Origin: Chryseobacterium indologenes
Lineage (GTDB): Bacteria > Bacteroidota > Bacteroidia > Flavobacteriales > Weeksellaceae
Assembly (NCBI GenBank): GCA_002439165.1
Contig: DJTE01000007.1
Span: 1 to 64,000, forward strand
Direction of reading: 5' to 3'
Length of the DNA: 64,000 nt
Shown: positions 26,624 through 34,284 of the stretch, piece after piece
Layout of the letters: each line of letters begins with the position of its first letter
Numbering within the stretch: the stretch's first letter is position 1
Translations under genes and position numbers: made by a program
The notes under the pieces: model-generated
What the model saw: the letters and a program-made list of their open reading frames with translations, nothing else
Database searches by the model: none
Told to the model about the DNA's origin: nothing

Positions 26624-26646
26624 AACAGTTCGCTCCTACGGAGCTC
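26624..26646 (-). repeat. REP-like hairpin, right outer
   Basis: On the minus strand it reads GAG-CTCC-GTA-GGAG-CGAACTGTT. It ends four bases before the fadN stop codon. Confidence 0.8.
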
Positions 26647-26650
26647 CTCA

Positions 26651-29044
26651 TTAATTTCTCAACGGTTTACCATTTTGTAACATATACTGAATTCTTTCAA
26701 GAGTTTTTCTTTCGCCGCAAAGTTGAAGGAATGTTTCTCTTTCAAGGTTCAGTAAGTACTGTTCCGTTACGACAGTTGGTTCGGAAAGATTTCCTCCCAC
26801 CATTACGTTGGCCAGTTTATCGGCAATTTTCTTGTCGTGTGCGGAGATATAGTTTCCGGTAAGCATCTGGTCGGTTCCTACGTAGAACATTCCCAATGCA
26901 TCTTTACCAAGAACTTTTACTTTTTGTTCGATCGGTTGAGTATATCCCTGTTCTGCCAATAGTTTGGCTACTTTTTTAGCTTCGGCGATCTGTCTGTTTT
27001 TGCTTACGGAAACAATGTCTTTACCTTTCTCAAGGATTCCCATATCGTAAGCTTCATAGGCTGATGTAGCTACTTTACCCATAGCGATATTCATGAAGGC
27101 ATCACGGAGTCTGTTATTTTTAACGTCATCGTTGTGGAATTCTCTTGAAGTTCTTAAAGTAAGTTCTTTGGTACCTCCACCGCCAGGAATTACACCAACA
27201 CCTGTTTCTACAAGCCCGATGTATGTTTCTGCTGCTGCAACCACTCGGTCTGCATGCATGGTCATTTCGCATCCGCCTCCTAAAGTCATTCCGTGAGGGG
27301 CAACAACTACCGGGATAGATGAGTATCGTACTCTCATCATTGATTTCTGGAAGTAGGCGATGGCCATATTCAGATCATCCCAGTCCTGTTCGATGGCCAT
27401 CATCAGGATCATGGCAAGATTGGCTCCTACGGAGAAGTTCGCTCCCTGGTTTCCGATCACCAATCCGTCGTATTCTTTTTCGGCTAAATCGATGGCGCGG
27501 TTAAGTCCGTCAAGTACTTCACCACCTAAGGAATTCATTTTAGAACGGATCTCAAAGTTGATGATTCCGTCACCCAGATCTTCGATAGCAGCTCCTGAGT
27601 TGCTCCAAAGGGTTTTGTTTTTTCTGATGTTATCAAGGATAATGAAAGCATCCTGTCCAGGAATTTTGTTATATTCTCCAGAGTTTTTATCAACATAAAT
27701 GCTTTGTCCTTCGTCATTTACTTTATAAAAAGTTTCCACATTTTTTACCCAGTCTGAAACTTCATACCCTGCATCTTTAGCCAGTTCAATACCTTTTTGA
27801 ACACCTACGGCATCCCAGATCTCGAAAGGTCCGTTTTCCCAGCCGAAACCGGCTCTCATGGCATCGTCAATTTTATAGACTTCATCAGAGATTTCAGGAA
27901 CTTTATGCGAAACATAAGCGAAAAGAGCACCTAAAGATTTTCTGTACAGTTCTCCTGCTTTATCTTTTCCTCCGATCAGGACTTTGAATCTGTCAATCGG
28001 TTTATCAATATTTTTTGTAAGTTCCAGGGTAGGGAATGAAGATTTGCCCTGAAGTTCATATTCAAGAGTGTCAAGGTTTAATCCGTGAATTTCAGATTTG
28101 CCTTCCGCATTCTTTACTTTTTTATAGAATCCCTGTTCTGTTTTGGAGCCCAGCCATTTGTTATCCATCATTTTCTGGATATAATCGGGAAGGGCAAAAA
28201 CATCGTTGAAATCGTTGGCTTCAGCACCGCTCTGGCGAACACCGTTGGCCACCATGACAAGAGTGTCAAGACCTACTACGTCAGCTGTTCTGAATGTTGC
28301 GGATTTTGGGCGGCCGATTACCGGACCTGTTAATTTATCTACCTCAGAAACGGTAAGCCCCAGCTTCTGTACATTATGAAGAAGATCCATCATAGAGAAA
28401 ACCCCGATTCTGTTGGCGATGAATGCCGGAGTATCTTTGGCTAAAACGGTTGTCTTACCTAAGAACTTGGCTCCGTAATTCATATAGAAATCCACAATTT
28501 CAGGATCGGTATCCTGAGTTGGGATAATTTCCAGTAGAGGAAGGTATCTTACAGGATTAAAGAAGTGGGTTCCTGCAAAATATTTTTTGAAATCATCGCT
28601 TCTTCCTTCCGTTAGCAGATGAATTGGAATTCCGGATGTATTAGAAGAAATTAATGTTCCCGGTTTTCTGAATTGTTCTATTTTTTCATAAACAGACTTT
28701 TTAATGTCCAATCTTTCTACAACTACTTCAATAATCCAGTCTGTGTTTTTGATTTTCTGAAGATCGTCGTCAAAGTTTCCTACCTTTATTCTGTCTGCAA
28801 ATTTAGGCGAATAGAGGAGTGCCGGACTTGCTTTTTTCAGTTTTTCAAAGTTTTCAGAGGCAATTCTGTTTCTTACCGCTTTGTCATCTTTGGTCAAACC
28901 TTTCTTCTGCTCAGCTTCAGTCAGTTCAAAAGGAACGATATCCAAAAGTGACACTTCCACGCCGATATTGGCAAAGTGTGCTGCAATACCACTCCCCATA
29001 ATTCCTGAACCAAGAACCGTTACATGTTTGATTCTTCTTTTCAT
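26651..29044 (-). CDS. fadN: 3-hydroxyacyl-CoA dehydrogenase / enoyl-CoA hydratase (FadN type)
   Basis: Bifunctional beta-oxidation enzyme of 797 residues from the ATG at 29044; an upstream in-frame start at 29074 would add ten residues before the Rossmann strand and is not needed. Order of domains: NAD-binding VTVLGSGIMGSGIAAHFAN (residues ~6-24), dehydrogenase core with SSNTSGIPI and GTHFFNPVRYLPLLEI, dehydrogenase C-terminal domain, then an enoyl-CoA hydratase domain near residues 500-700 (ANFSVGANL, GMTLGGGCEMTMHADRVVAA, ETGVGVIPGGGGTKEL). Dehydrogenase-first order is that of Bacillus FadN and opposite to E. coli FadB. It follows marR with 56 bases between. Confidence 0.95.
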   Translation of the reverse strand: MKRRIKHVTVLGSGIMGSGIAAHFANIGVEVSLLDIVPFELTEAEQKKGLTKDDKAVRNRIASENFEKLKKASPALLYSPKFADRIKVGNFDDDLQKIKNTDWIIEVVVERLDIKKSVYEKIEQFRKPGTLISSNTSGIPIHLLTEGRSDDFKKYFAGTHFFNPVRYLPLLEIIPTQDTDPEIVDFYMNYGAKFLGKTTVLAKDTPAFIANRIGVFSMMDLLHNVQKLGLTVSEVDKLTGPVIGRPKSATFRTADVVGLDTLVMVANGVRQSGAEANDFNDVFALPDYIQKMMDNKWLGSKTEQGFYKKVKNAEGKSEIHGLNLDTLEYELQGKSSFPTLELTKNIDKPIDRFKVLIGGKDKAGELYRKSLGALFAYVSHKVPEISDEVYKIDDAMRAGFGWENGPFEIWDAVGVQKGIELAKDAGYEVSDWVKNVETFYKVNDEGQSIYVDKNSGEYNKIPGQDAFIILDNIRKNKTLWSNSGAAIEDLGDGIINFEIRSKMNSLGGEVLDGLNRAIDLAEKEYDGLVIGNQGANFSVGANLAMILMMAIEQDWDDLNMAIAYFQKSMMRVRYSSIPVVVAPHGMTLGGGCEMTMHADRVVAAAETYIGLVETGVGVIPGGGGTKELTLRTSREFHNDDVKNNRLRDAFMNIAMGKVATSAYEAYDMGILEKGKDIVSVSKNRQIAEAKKVAKLLAEQGYTQPIEQKVKVLGKDALGMFYVGTDQMLTGNYISAHDKKIADKLANVMVGGNLSEPTVVTEQYLLNLERETFLQLCGERKTLERIQYMLQNGKPLRN

Positions 29045-29100
29045 ATGTAAATTTTTATTATTTCTAAAAGCCATAAATAACCTTACGGTTTTATGATCAC

Positions 29101-29553
29101 TTATTTTCTGTTGTTTAATAATTCATTGGCAATTTTCATCACTTCAGACATGACTTCCTTAAAGGTTTCCAGCTTTTCAGGAGCAATTTTCTCCATCACT
29201 TTCTTATTAAAGTTCACTACTACCTCTTTAGACATGTTTCTTGAGTTCAGTCCTTTATCCGTAAGTTTGATGATGACCTCCCTTTTATCAGTCGTCGTCT
29301 TTTCCTTATAGATATAGCCGTTATCCTCCAGGAGTTTAATGATCCGGGTGAGGGAAGTAGGCTCAATGGCCATCTTGGGGCCAAGGTTGGTGCTTCTTGT
29401 TCCTTCTTTAGGATCAATTTTAAGAAGAGTCAGGGCCTGTACGGCCGTAGAATCATGCTCCTGTGCAAGTTCTGTGTACATTTTAGAAACAGCTAACCAA
29501 GTCTGCTTCAAAATGAGATCTACGTTTTCTATTTTTTCCTTGTTATTATCCAT
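29101..29553 (-). CDS. MarR-family regulator of the fad operon
   Basis: Winged-helix protein of 150 residues. The recognition region reads GPKMAIEPTSLTRIIKLLEDNGYIYKE, and the wing DKREVIIKLTDKG carries the usual Asp-Arg pair. Dimerisation helices lie at both ends. It is the first gene of marR-fadN-fadA-fadE, and two near-identical palindromes sit upstream of its promoter. The simplest reading is an autoregulated repressor of fatty-acid degradation that responds to an acyl-CoA or fatty acid; the ligand is inferred. Bacillus uses the TetR-type FadR for the equivalent operon. Confidence 0.9.
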   Translation of the reverse strand: MDNNKEKIENVDLILKQTWLAVSKMYTELAQEHDSTAVQALTLLKIDPKEGTRSTNLGPKMAIEPTSLTRIIKLLEDNGYIYKEKTTTDKREVIIKLTDKGLNSRNMSKEVVVNFNKKVMEKIAPEKLETFKEVMSEVMKIANELLNNRK

Positions 29554-29575
29554 CTTTCGTACTAATGGTGTTACC

Positions 29576-29583
29576 CAAATTTA
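29576..29583 (-). promoter_or_regulatory. -7 element of the marR-fad operon promoter
   Basis: On the minus strand this reads TAAATTTG, a full TAnnTTTG match, 22 bases upstream of the marR ATG. Operator 1 begins four bases further upstream, where the -33 region should be; no TTTG is present there. Confidence 0.6.
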
Positions 29584-29587
29584 GTGA

Positions 29588-29607
29588 ATATTATGCATGC
29601 ATAGTAT
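29588..29607. promoter_or_regulatory. MarR operator 1 (palindrome)
   Basis: ATATTATGCATGCATAGTAT, a 20-bp palindrome with one imperfect position, covers the spacer and -33 region of the operon promoter, so bound repressor would block RNA polymerase. Confidence 0.75.
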
Positions 29608-29670
29608 TTATTAACGTTAAATTTTGTTAATAATCTGATAATAAGATGGTTAAATTGTATGACAAGCATA

Positions 29671-29690
29671 ATACTATGCATGCATAGTAT
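29671..29690. promoter_or_regulatory. MarR operator 2 (perfect palindrome)
   Basis: ATACTATGCATGCATAGTAT is a perfect 20-bp palindrome differing from operator 1 at one base. The centres are 83 bases apart, close to eight helical turns, which would put two bound dimers on the same DNA face. Confidence 0.75.
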
Positions 29691-29716
29691 GTGAATTAAT
29701 TAAAGAAAACCAGCTA

Positions 29717-30640
29717 TTAATGAATGTTTTTAATGAAATTTATAATTTCTTCAAAAGATTCGCATTGATGTGTGGAGTTGTTGTTGTGAATCTCCCAAAT
29801 GGGGTTCTGAAAATCAAAATGAAGGGGAGAAAGATCTTTTTCAAAGTTTTTCTGAAGTAAAGAGTACAGCATTTCTTTATAAACCTGCGGTGCAGATATG
29901 GAAGGAGGAACAAACCGGTCACTGACCTGAAATAAAGATACATTGGTAAGCTCATCATGCTGCAGAAGGAGGTCTTCTACAATTCCTGAAAAAAGCTGCT
30001 GATCCTTTACGTACCATATTTTATCGGCAAATTCTTTGGCCAGCCGCCAGTCGTGGGAAGAGAACAGGATGATTTTGTTCTGCTCTTTAGCCAGTTTACG
30101 GAGAGTTTTTAAAATAATTATTTTATTTTTTTCATCCAGATGGGTAGTGGGTTCGTCGAGGATAATCACCGGGGAATTCTGCGTAATAGCCCGGCCGATG
30201 AATGCTTTCTGAAGATTTCCGTCTGAAAGATTTTTAAGAGGGGTATGCTTATACTGAACAAGGTTAAGCTCCTCTATGATATGGCTAACTTCTTCACGGT
30301 CTTCTTTTTTCAGTTCGAAATAAAAAGGGTAGTAGATGTATTTGCCCAATGAGATGAGATCTTCAACGGTATAATGCTGAGGAATATTCGATTTTGAAAA
30401 AACCACTGCAATATTTTCCGCGATTTCTTTTACCGAAAGGTTTCTTACATTTTTATGGTCAATCAGGATTTCTCCACCTAAAAGAGACTGTTGGTGAAGA
30501 ATAGATTTAATCAGTGTTGTTTTTCCAACCCCGTTATTTCCGATCAGAAGACACACCTCACCCAGCTTCAACTCGGCATCTGCATTTGAAATTAAAGTTT
30601 TTTGGTATCCGATGTTGGCTCGTCTGATCTGTAAGTGCAT
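29717..30640 (-). CDS. ABC transporter ATPase (FecE/FhuC-like, iron-complex uptake)
   Basis: 307 residues. Walker A GNNGVGKT at 34-41, Q-loop region VVFSKS, signature LSDGN at 138-142 (usual LSGGQ), Walker B VIILDEPTTHLD at 158-169 and switch His in SSHDWR. The ATPase domain ends near residue 225; the ~80-residue C-terminal extension is not recognised. With the FecCD-type permease upstream it should form an importer for an iron-siderophore, heme or cobalamin-like ligand. No binding-protein gene is adjacent. The two genes are separated by a GxxExxY cassette and a repeat stretch. Confidence 0.85.
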   Translation of the reverse strand: MHLQIRRANIGYQKTLISNADAELKLGEVCLLIGNNGVGKTTLIKSILHQQSLLGGEILIDHKNVRNLSVKEIAENIAVVFSKSNIPQHYTVEDLISLGKYIYYPFYFELKKEDREEVSHIIEELNLVQYKHTPLKNLSDGNLQKAFIGRAITQNSPVIILDEPTTHLDEKNKIIILKTLRKLAKEQNKIILFSSHDWRLAKEFADKIWYVKDQQLFSGIVEDLLLQHDELTNVSLFQVSDRFVPPSISAPQVYKEMLYSLLQKNFEKDLSPLHFDFQNPIWEIHNNNSTHQCESFEEIINFIKNIH

Positions 30641-30735
30641 ATTGGCTTTGTTAATACAAAATGTCTATTTTATTGCAAAAATACTGTTTTTATGCTGCAA
30701 AGAATTTTATGAACCCTAATTTTATTAGACGCACC

Positions 30736-31113
30736 CTATAAATAATTAACGACTCTTGTTACTCCGGTTTTAAAAAGATCGGATTGAAAATTAAGTAATA
30801 ATCCCAGTTTACAGCCGGTCATCTTTAGGTAAGTTAAAAGTTGGGCTTTGTGGATATTAGTAATGTAATCAACTGTTTTTATTTCCAGTATCAGTTTGTT
30901 TTCTATGATTATGTCAAGCCTGAATGCATTTTCAATTTTCAAATCTTCATAAATAATTGGCAGAATTTTTTGTTTTTCTACGATTAATCCTGTTTTGTTC
31001 AGTTCATAAAACAGACATTCTTCATAGACGTGTTCAAATAGACCTGCTCCAAGCTTTTTGTGAATTTTTAGTCCTGTATCAAAAACAATTTTTGATAATT
31101 CATTTTCTGTCAT
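30736..31113 (-). CDS. GxxExxY protein (PD-(D/E)XK nuclease-like fold)
   Basis: 125 residues. The name-giving motif is GLFEHVY (G-x-x-E-x-x-Y) near residue 24. Further on, FRLDIIIENKLILEIKTVD has the D-x(n)-E-x-K pattern of PD-(D/E)XK nucleases. The family is widespread in Bacteroidota and has no established function. It lies between permease and ATPase genes of one ABC transporter, flanked on its 5' side by a dispersed repeat, and is likely a later insertion. Confidence 0.87.
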   Translation of the reverse strand: MTENELSKIVFDTGLKIHKKLGAGLFEHVYEECLFYELNKTGLIVEKQKILPIIYEDLKIENAFRLDIIIENKLILEIKTVDYITNIHKAQLLTYLKMTGCKLGLLLNFQSDLFKTGVTRVVNYL

Positions 31114-31142
31114 TGTGTTTTTGTTTTGTTTTTTGTTGGATT

Positions 31143-31210
31143 GCGCAAGGGTGCAAGATTTTAAATATTATGCTGTTTTTAAGGCGCAAGAAAATCAAAG
31201 ATTTTCAGCA
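31143..31210 (+). repeat. Composite repeat, copy C
   Basis: The same succession as copy B at 17851-17920: GCGCAAGGGTGCAAGA, ATTATGCTGTTTTTAAGGCG, AAAATCAAAGATTTTCAGCA. It lies just upstream of the GxxExxY gene. Confidence 0.65.
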
Positions 31211-31500
31211 AGTGTTATTTATTAATTTGTTATAATATGATTTTTCCAGCCTAGCAACATTCTAAATTACAATAATTTTGTGTATATTAATAAGCTGATA
31301 ATAGTCTTTTTCTAGGCAATAAAATTTTTTAGTACAGAATACTTATGATTACAAAAGTTATTGTGAATAATAGCTAAACATATTTAAACTTTATTGCACG
31401 ATAAGAAATTAGATATTAAAGGTGTTTAAACAGACTTATTATATACTTTTTAATATCGCAAAAAGTTTAAACAATGTTATTATAAAATTTTATCGGAGAT

Positions 31501-31535
31501 AAAATCCTTGCGCCTTAAAAACGGTATAATATTAA
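31501..31535 (-). repeat. Composite repeat, copy D (inverted, partial)
   Basis: On the minus strand it reads TTAATATTATACCG, TTTTTAAGGCGCAAGG, ATTTT, matching the middle of copy C in the opposite orientation about 300 bases away. Between C and D is AT-rich sequence with two GTTTAAAC sites and no supportable gene. Confidence 0.6.
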
Positions 31536-31570
31536 AAAAAAACAGCGCCTTAGCGTTTTTCCCAACCTGA

Positions 31571-32542
31571 TTAAACTCTATTCTGCTTCAGAAGCATCAC
31601 CAGAATAACAGGAATCCCAAACACAGAACTGATTACATTCAGCGGAATATGGGTTTTCTCTGAAATGACAGAAAAAACAAGCATGATCAGCATTCCCAGA
31701 AACATATTCAGGATCCACTGCTGCCATAATTTTGAAGGATTATAGATCAGCCTGCAGAAATGAGGAACAATAATTCCTATAAATAAGATAGGACCTAAAA
31801 ATGCGGTAATGGATGCCGATAACAGGGAAGAAGCTGCAATGATCAGGATTTTAAGCTGACTGAGATTCACCCCTAAGCTTTGAGCATAGGATGTTCCCAG
31901 AGAATTTCCTATCAACGGTTTTATCGTTTTAAAACAGAAAAATAATCCAGTGAAAACCAGAATGGAAAGTACGTAGATCTGGTTTCTGGAAACCAGATTG
32001 TTGGCTCCGAATGACCATAAGATATAATTTTTCAGACTCTGATTTTCCGCATAGAACTGAAGAAGGGAAACAATGGCTCCTGCAAAAGCAGAAACAAGGA
32101 ACCCGAAAATAATAAGATAAGATTTATCCTGAAATCTGTTCGACATAGAGAGCAGAACCAGCATCAGTACCAGACTTCCGGCAATCGCAGACAAGCTGAG
32201 AAAACTGTTCTGCAGAAATTCGGGAATCAGAATATCATGAGAAAAGAAAATATAAAAGGCAACGGACAGGCTGGCCACCGAGGTAATTCCCAGAATATCG
32301 GGTCCTGCCAATGGATTCTGAAAATACTCCTGCATCAGAAATCCTGAGGTGGGAATAGAAATCCCGGCAAGAAGCATGACCAGAATGCGGTTGACCCTGA
32401 TCTCTGCAATCTGGCTGTTGGCAGAATCTATGAAAAAATCCTGAAGATCTAAGTTTAAAAATCCTGTGTTCAGATTAATTACCACGACCAAAATGATGGC
32501 GGCTGTTAAAACCAGACACAGGATCTTGAATTTATTTGACAT
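31571..32542 (-). CDS. FecCD-family iron ABC transporter permease
   Basis: Inner-membrane protein of 323 residues with about nine or ten hydrophobic segments. Family landmarks are VNRILVMLLAGISIPTSGFLMQEYFQNPLAGPDILG (shown in halves: RILVMLLAGISIPTSG and QNPLAGPDILG), LGTSYAQSLGVNLSQLK, and GPILFIGIIVPHFCRLI, which holds the loop that meets the ATPase. It should pair with the FecE-like ATPase further along the same strand. The TlpA-like lipoprotein gene ends 24 bases upstream, so the two are probably co-transcribed. Confidence 0.9.
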   Translation of the reverse strand: MSNKFKILCLVLTAAIILVVVINLNTGFLNLDLQDFFIDSANSQIAEIRVNRILVMLLAGISIPTSGFLMQEYFQNPLAGPDILGITSVASLSVAFYIFFSHDILIPEFLQNSFLSLSAIAGSLVLMLVLLSMSNRFQDKSYLIIFGFLVSAFAGAIVSLLQFYAENQSLKNYILWSFGANNLVSRNQIYVLSILVFTGLFFCFKTIKPLIGNSLGTSYAQSLGVNLSQLKILIIAASSLLSASITAFLGPILFIGIIVPHFCRLIYNPSKLWQQWILNMFLGMLIMLVFSVISEKTHIPLNVISSVFGIPVILVMLLKQNRV

Positions 32543-32566
32543 TATTCAGAAAGAATTCTGTATATA

Positions 32567-33127
32567 TTATTTTAGCAGGGCATCGATTTTTGAGTTCAGT
32601 ACTTCTTCCGTCATCATTCCCGGATATTCGTCAATCTTATCTCCTTTTCTCATATAGGTAAAAGGAATTGAACCTCCGTCCCACTGTTTGAAATTATTGG
32701 TAAAGAAAGTAGGATCCAGCTGCTGGCCATCCAGAAGAATAATATGTCTGGCCAGATCATTTTGCTGGGCAAAGTTTTTTACGGCAGTGTCCCATTCCGT
32801 TTTATCATCCAGACTGATGAAGGTAAATTTAACAGGTTTGTTTTTCAGCTCCTGCATTTTATTTTTAAAATGAGGAATTTCTCTCATACACGGGCCACAC
32901 CAGGTTGCGAAAAAGTTCGTTACGTAAAGTGTATCATTATTTTGAGCTAAATATTTTCCTACATTTTCAGCTGTAAACTCTTTTGGCGTATAAGCACCGG
33001 TTTCGGCAGAGGTCTTTTCCACAGTAGAAAGAGAATCCGTGGGCGTAGTGGCATCTGTTTTGCCACCTTCTTTTTTGCAGCTGTAAAGCGCGGAAAGAAT
33101 AAGCGTGGATAAAATTATCTTCTTCAT
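32567..33127 (-). CDS. TlpA-like thiol-disulphide lipoprotein
   Basis: 186 residues. Lipobox LYSC gives lipid-modified Cys17, then a Thr/Ser-rich linker and a thioredoxin fold from about residue 50. The redox motif is WCGPC (Cys77 and Cys80) in FFATWCGPCMREIPH, with the cis-Pro region GSIPFTYM. It probably reduces or isomerises disulphides in the periplasm. It is divergent from the reductase gene, with only 32 bases between their ATGs. Confidence 0.88.
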   Translation of the reverse strand: MKKIILSTLILSALYSCKKEGGKTDATTPTDSLSTVEKTSAETGAYTPKEFTAENVGKYLAQNNDTLYVTNFFATWCGPCMREIPHFKNKMQELKNKPVKFTFISLDDKTEWDTAVKNFAQQNDLARHIILLDGQQLDPTFFTNNFKQWDGGSIPFTYMRKGDKIDEYPGMMTEEVLNSKIDALLK

Positions 33128-33142
33128 AAATTATTTTTTGTC

Positions 33143-33150
33143 TATTTTTG
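33143..33150 (+). promoter_or_regulatory. -7 element TAttTTTG, near-leaderless start
   Basis: TATTTTTG ends nine bases before the ATG at 33160, so transcription would begin within a few bases of the start codon. The sequence lies between two divergent genes. Confidence 0.5.
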
Positions 33151-33159
33151 GATTGAAGT

Positions 33160-34284
33160 ATGAAACAACAAATCTATAAAGGGAAACTGATCCGGTTTCA
33201 CCGGTTAAAAGTAACGAAAAAGGAAGAACTGACCAAAAATACTTTCTCCCTGGAGTTTGAAATTCCTGGAGAACTTGAGGAGAATTTCAGATTTGAAGCC
33301 GGCCAGTTTGTAAGCATACAGTTTATGGCTCATGGAAAAGAAGTCATCAATGACTATTCAATGACTTCAGCACCTTATGAGAAAAGAATATGTCTCGGAA
33401 TAAAGATAAATTCCCCTGAAGGAGCAGCTTCACAGCTGTTTCATCATTACCGTGAAGGAGATGAAATGCTGGTAAGTGAACCTTCCGGAAGATTTACACT
33501 GGTTTCAAAGCCCAGTGAGTTCAGAACGATCGTTGCTTTTGCTGCCGGCATAGGAATCACTCCGATTCTCAGTCATTTTAAAAATATTCTGCACAATGAG
33601 CCACGCACCAGGCTGTTCCTGTTCTTTGGAAATAAAAGTTCAGATGAAGTGGTATACAGGGATCAGCTGGATAACCTGGCCAGAACGTGCGGAGACAGAC
33701 TTCAGATCTTCTACTTTTTCTCACAGGAAAAAATGGCAGATCAGTTTTTTTATGGAAGGCTGGACGGGAAAAAATTAAGCCTGATCATCAATCAGATCCT
33801 TCATCTGGATGATACGGATGAAGAATCTACGATCTGGGATGCGGTAGATGAAGTACTGATCTGCGGAAAGGGAGAAATGATCAAAACACTGGCTAATGCC
33901 TGCTATCATCACGGCATTCCCAAAAAAAATATACATTTTGAACTGTTTGAAGAGTTTAACGATGATATTTACCCGATAGAAAAGGAGTTTCCGCTGATCA
34001 GAAATGTTGAAGTGGAATTCAAAGCATTAGGGAAAGAATATCAGGTGGAGCTTCCGGATAATCGTGAAAAGATCCTGCAGCAGCTGCTGGTTCAGGATTT
34101 TCCGGTTCCTTATTCCTGTAAATCCGGGATATGCGGAAGCTGTGAGTGTTATCTGGAAGAAGGAGAAGTAGAGCTTCTGGAAAATGAATACCTTACAGAG
34201 AAAGAAGAAGCACAGGGGAAAATATTAGCCTGCATGTCGATAGCAAAAAGTAAAAAAATAAAGCTTAACTTTGATCTTAGTTGA
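33160..34284 (+). CDS. Flavodoxin/ferredoxin-NADP reductase-type oxidoreductase with 2Fe-2S domain (PaaE-like)
   Basis: 374 residues in three parts. An FAD domain carries RFEAGQFVSIQF and DYSMTSAP; an NAD(P) domain has AAGIGITPILSHFKNIL and LICGKGEMI; a C-terminal plant-type ferredoxin domain has the four iron ligands in PYSCKSGICGSCECYL plus ILACMS. This layout matches PaaE/HmpX-type reductases that pass electrons from NADPH to oxygenases or desaturases. No phenylacetate genes are nearby, so I do not assign paaE. The stop overlaps the TTG start of the next gene. Confidence 0.88.
   Translation: MKQQIYKGKLIRFHRLKVTKKEELTKNTFSLEFEIPGELEENFRFEAGQFVSIQFMAHGKEVINDYSMTSAPYEKRICLGIKINSPEGAASQLFHHYREGDEMLVSEPSGRFTLVSKPSEFRTIVAFAAGIGITPILSHFKNILHNEPRTRLFLFFGNKSSDEVVYRDQLDNLARTCGDRLQIFYFFSQEKMADQFFYGRLDGKKLSLIINQILHLDDTDEESTIWDAVDEVLICGKGEMIKTLANACYHHGIPKKNIHFELFEEFNDDIYPIEKEFPLIRNVEVEFKALGKEYQVELPDNREKILQQLLVQDFPVPYSCKSGICGSCECYLEEGEVELLENEYLTEKEEAQGKILACMSIAKSKKIKLNFDLS

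Noticed and set aside
33160..34284. Assignment as paaE of phenylacetate degradation
   Set aside because: The domain layout fits, but no other paa gene is near, and the same layout serves other oxygenase reductases.
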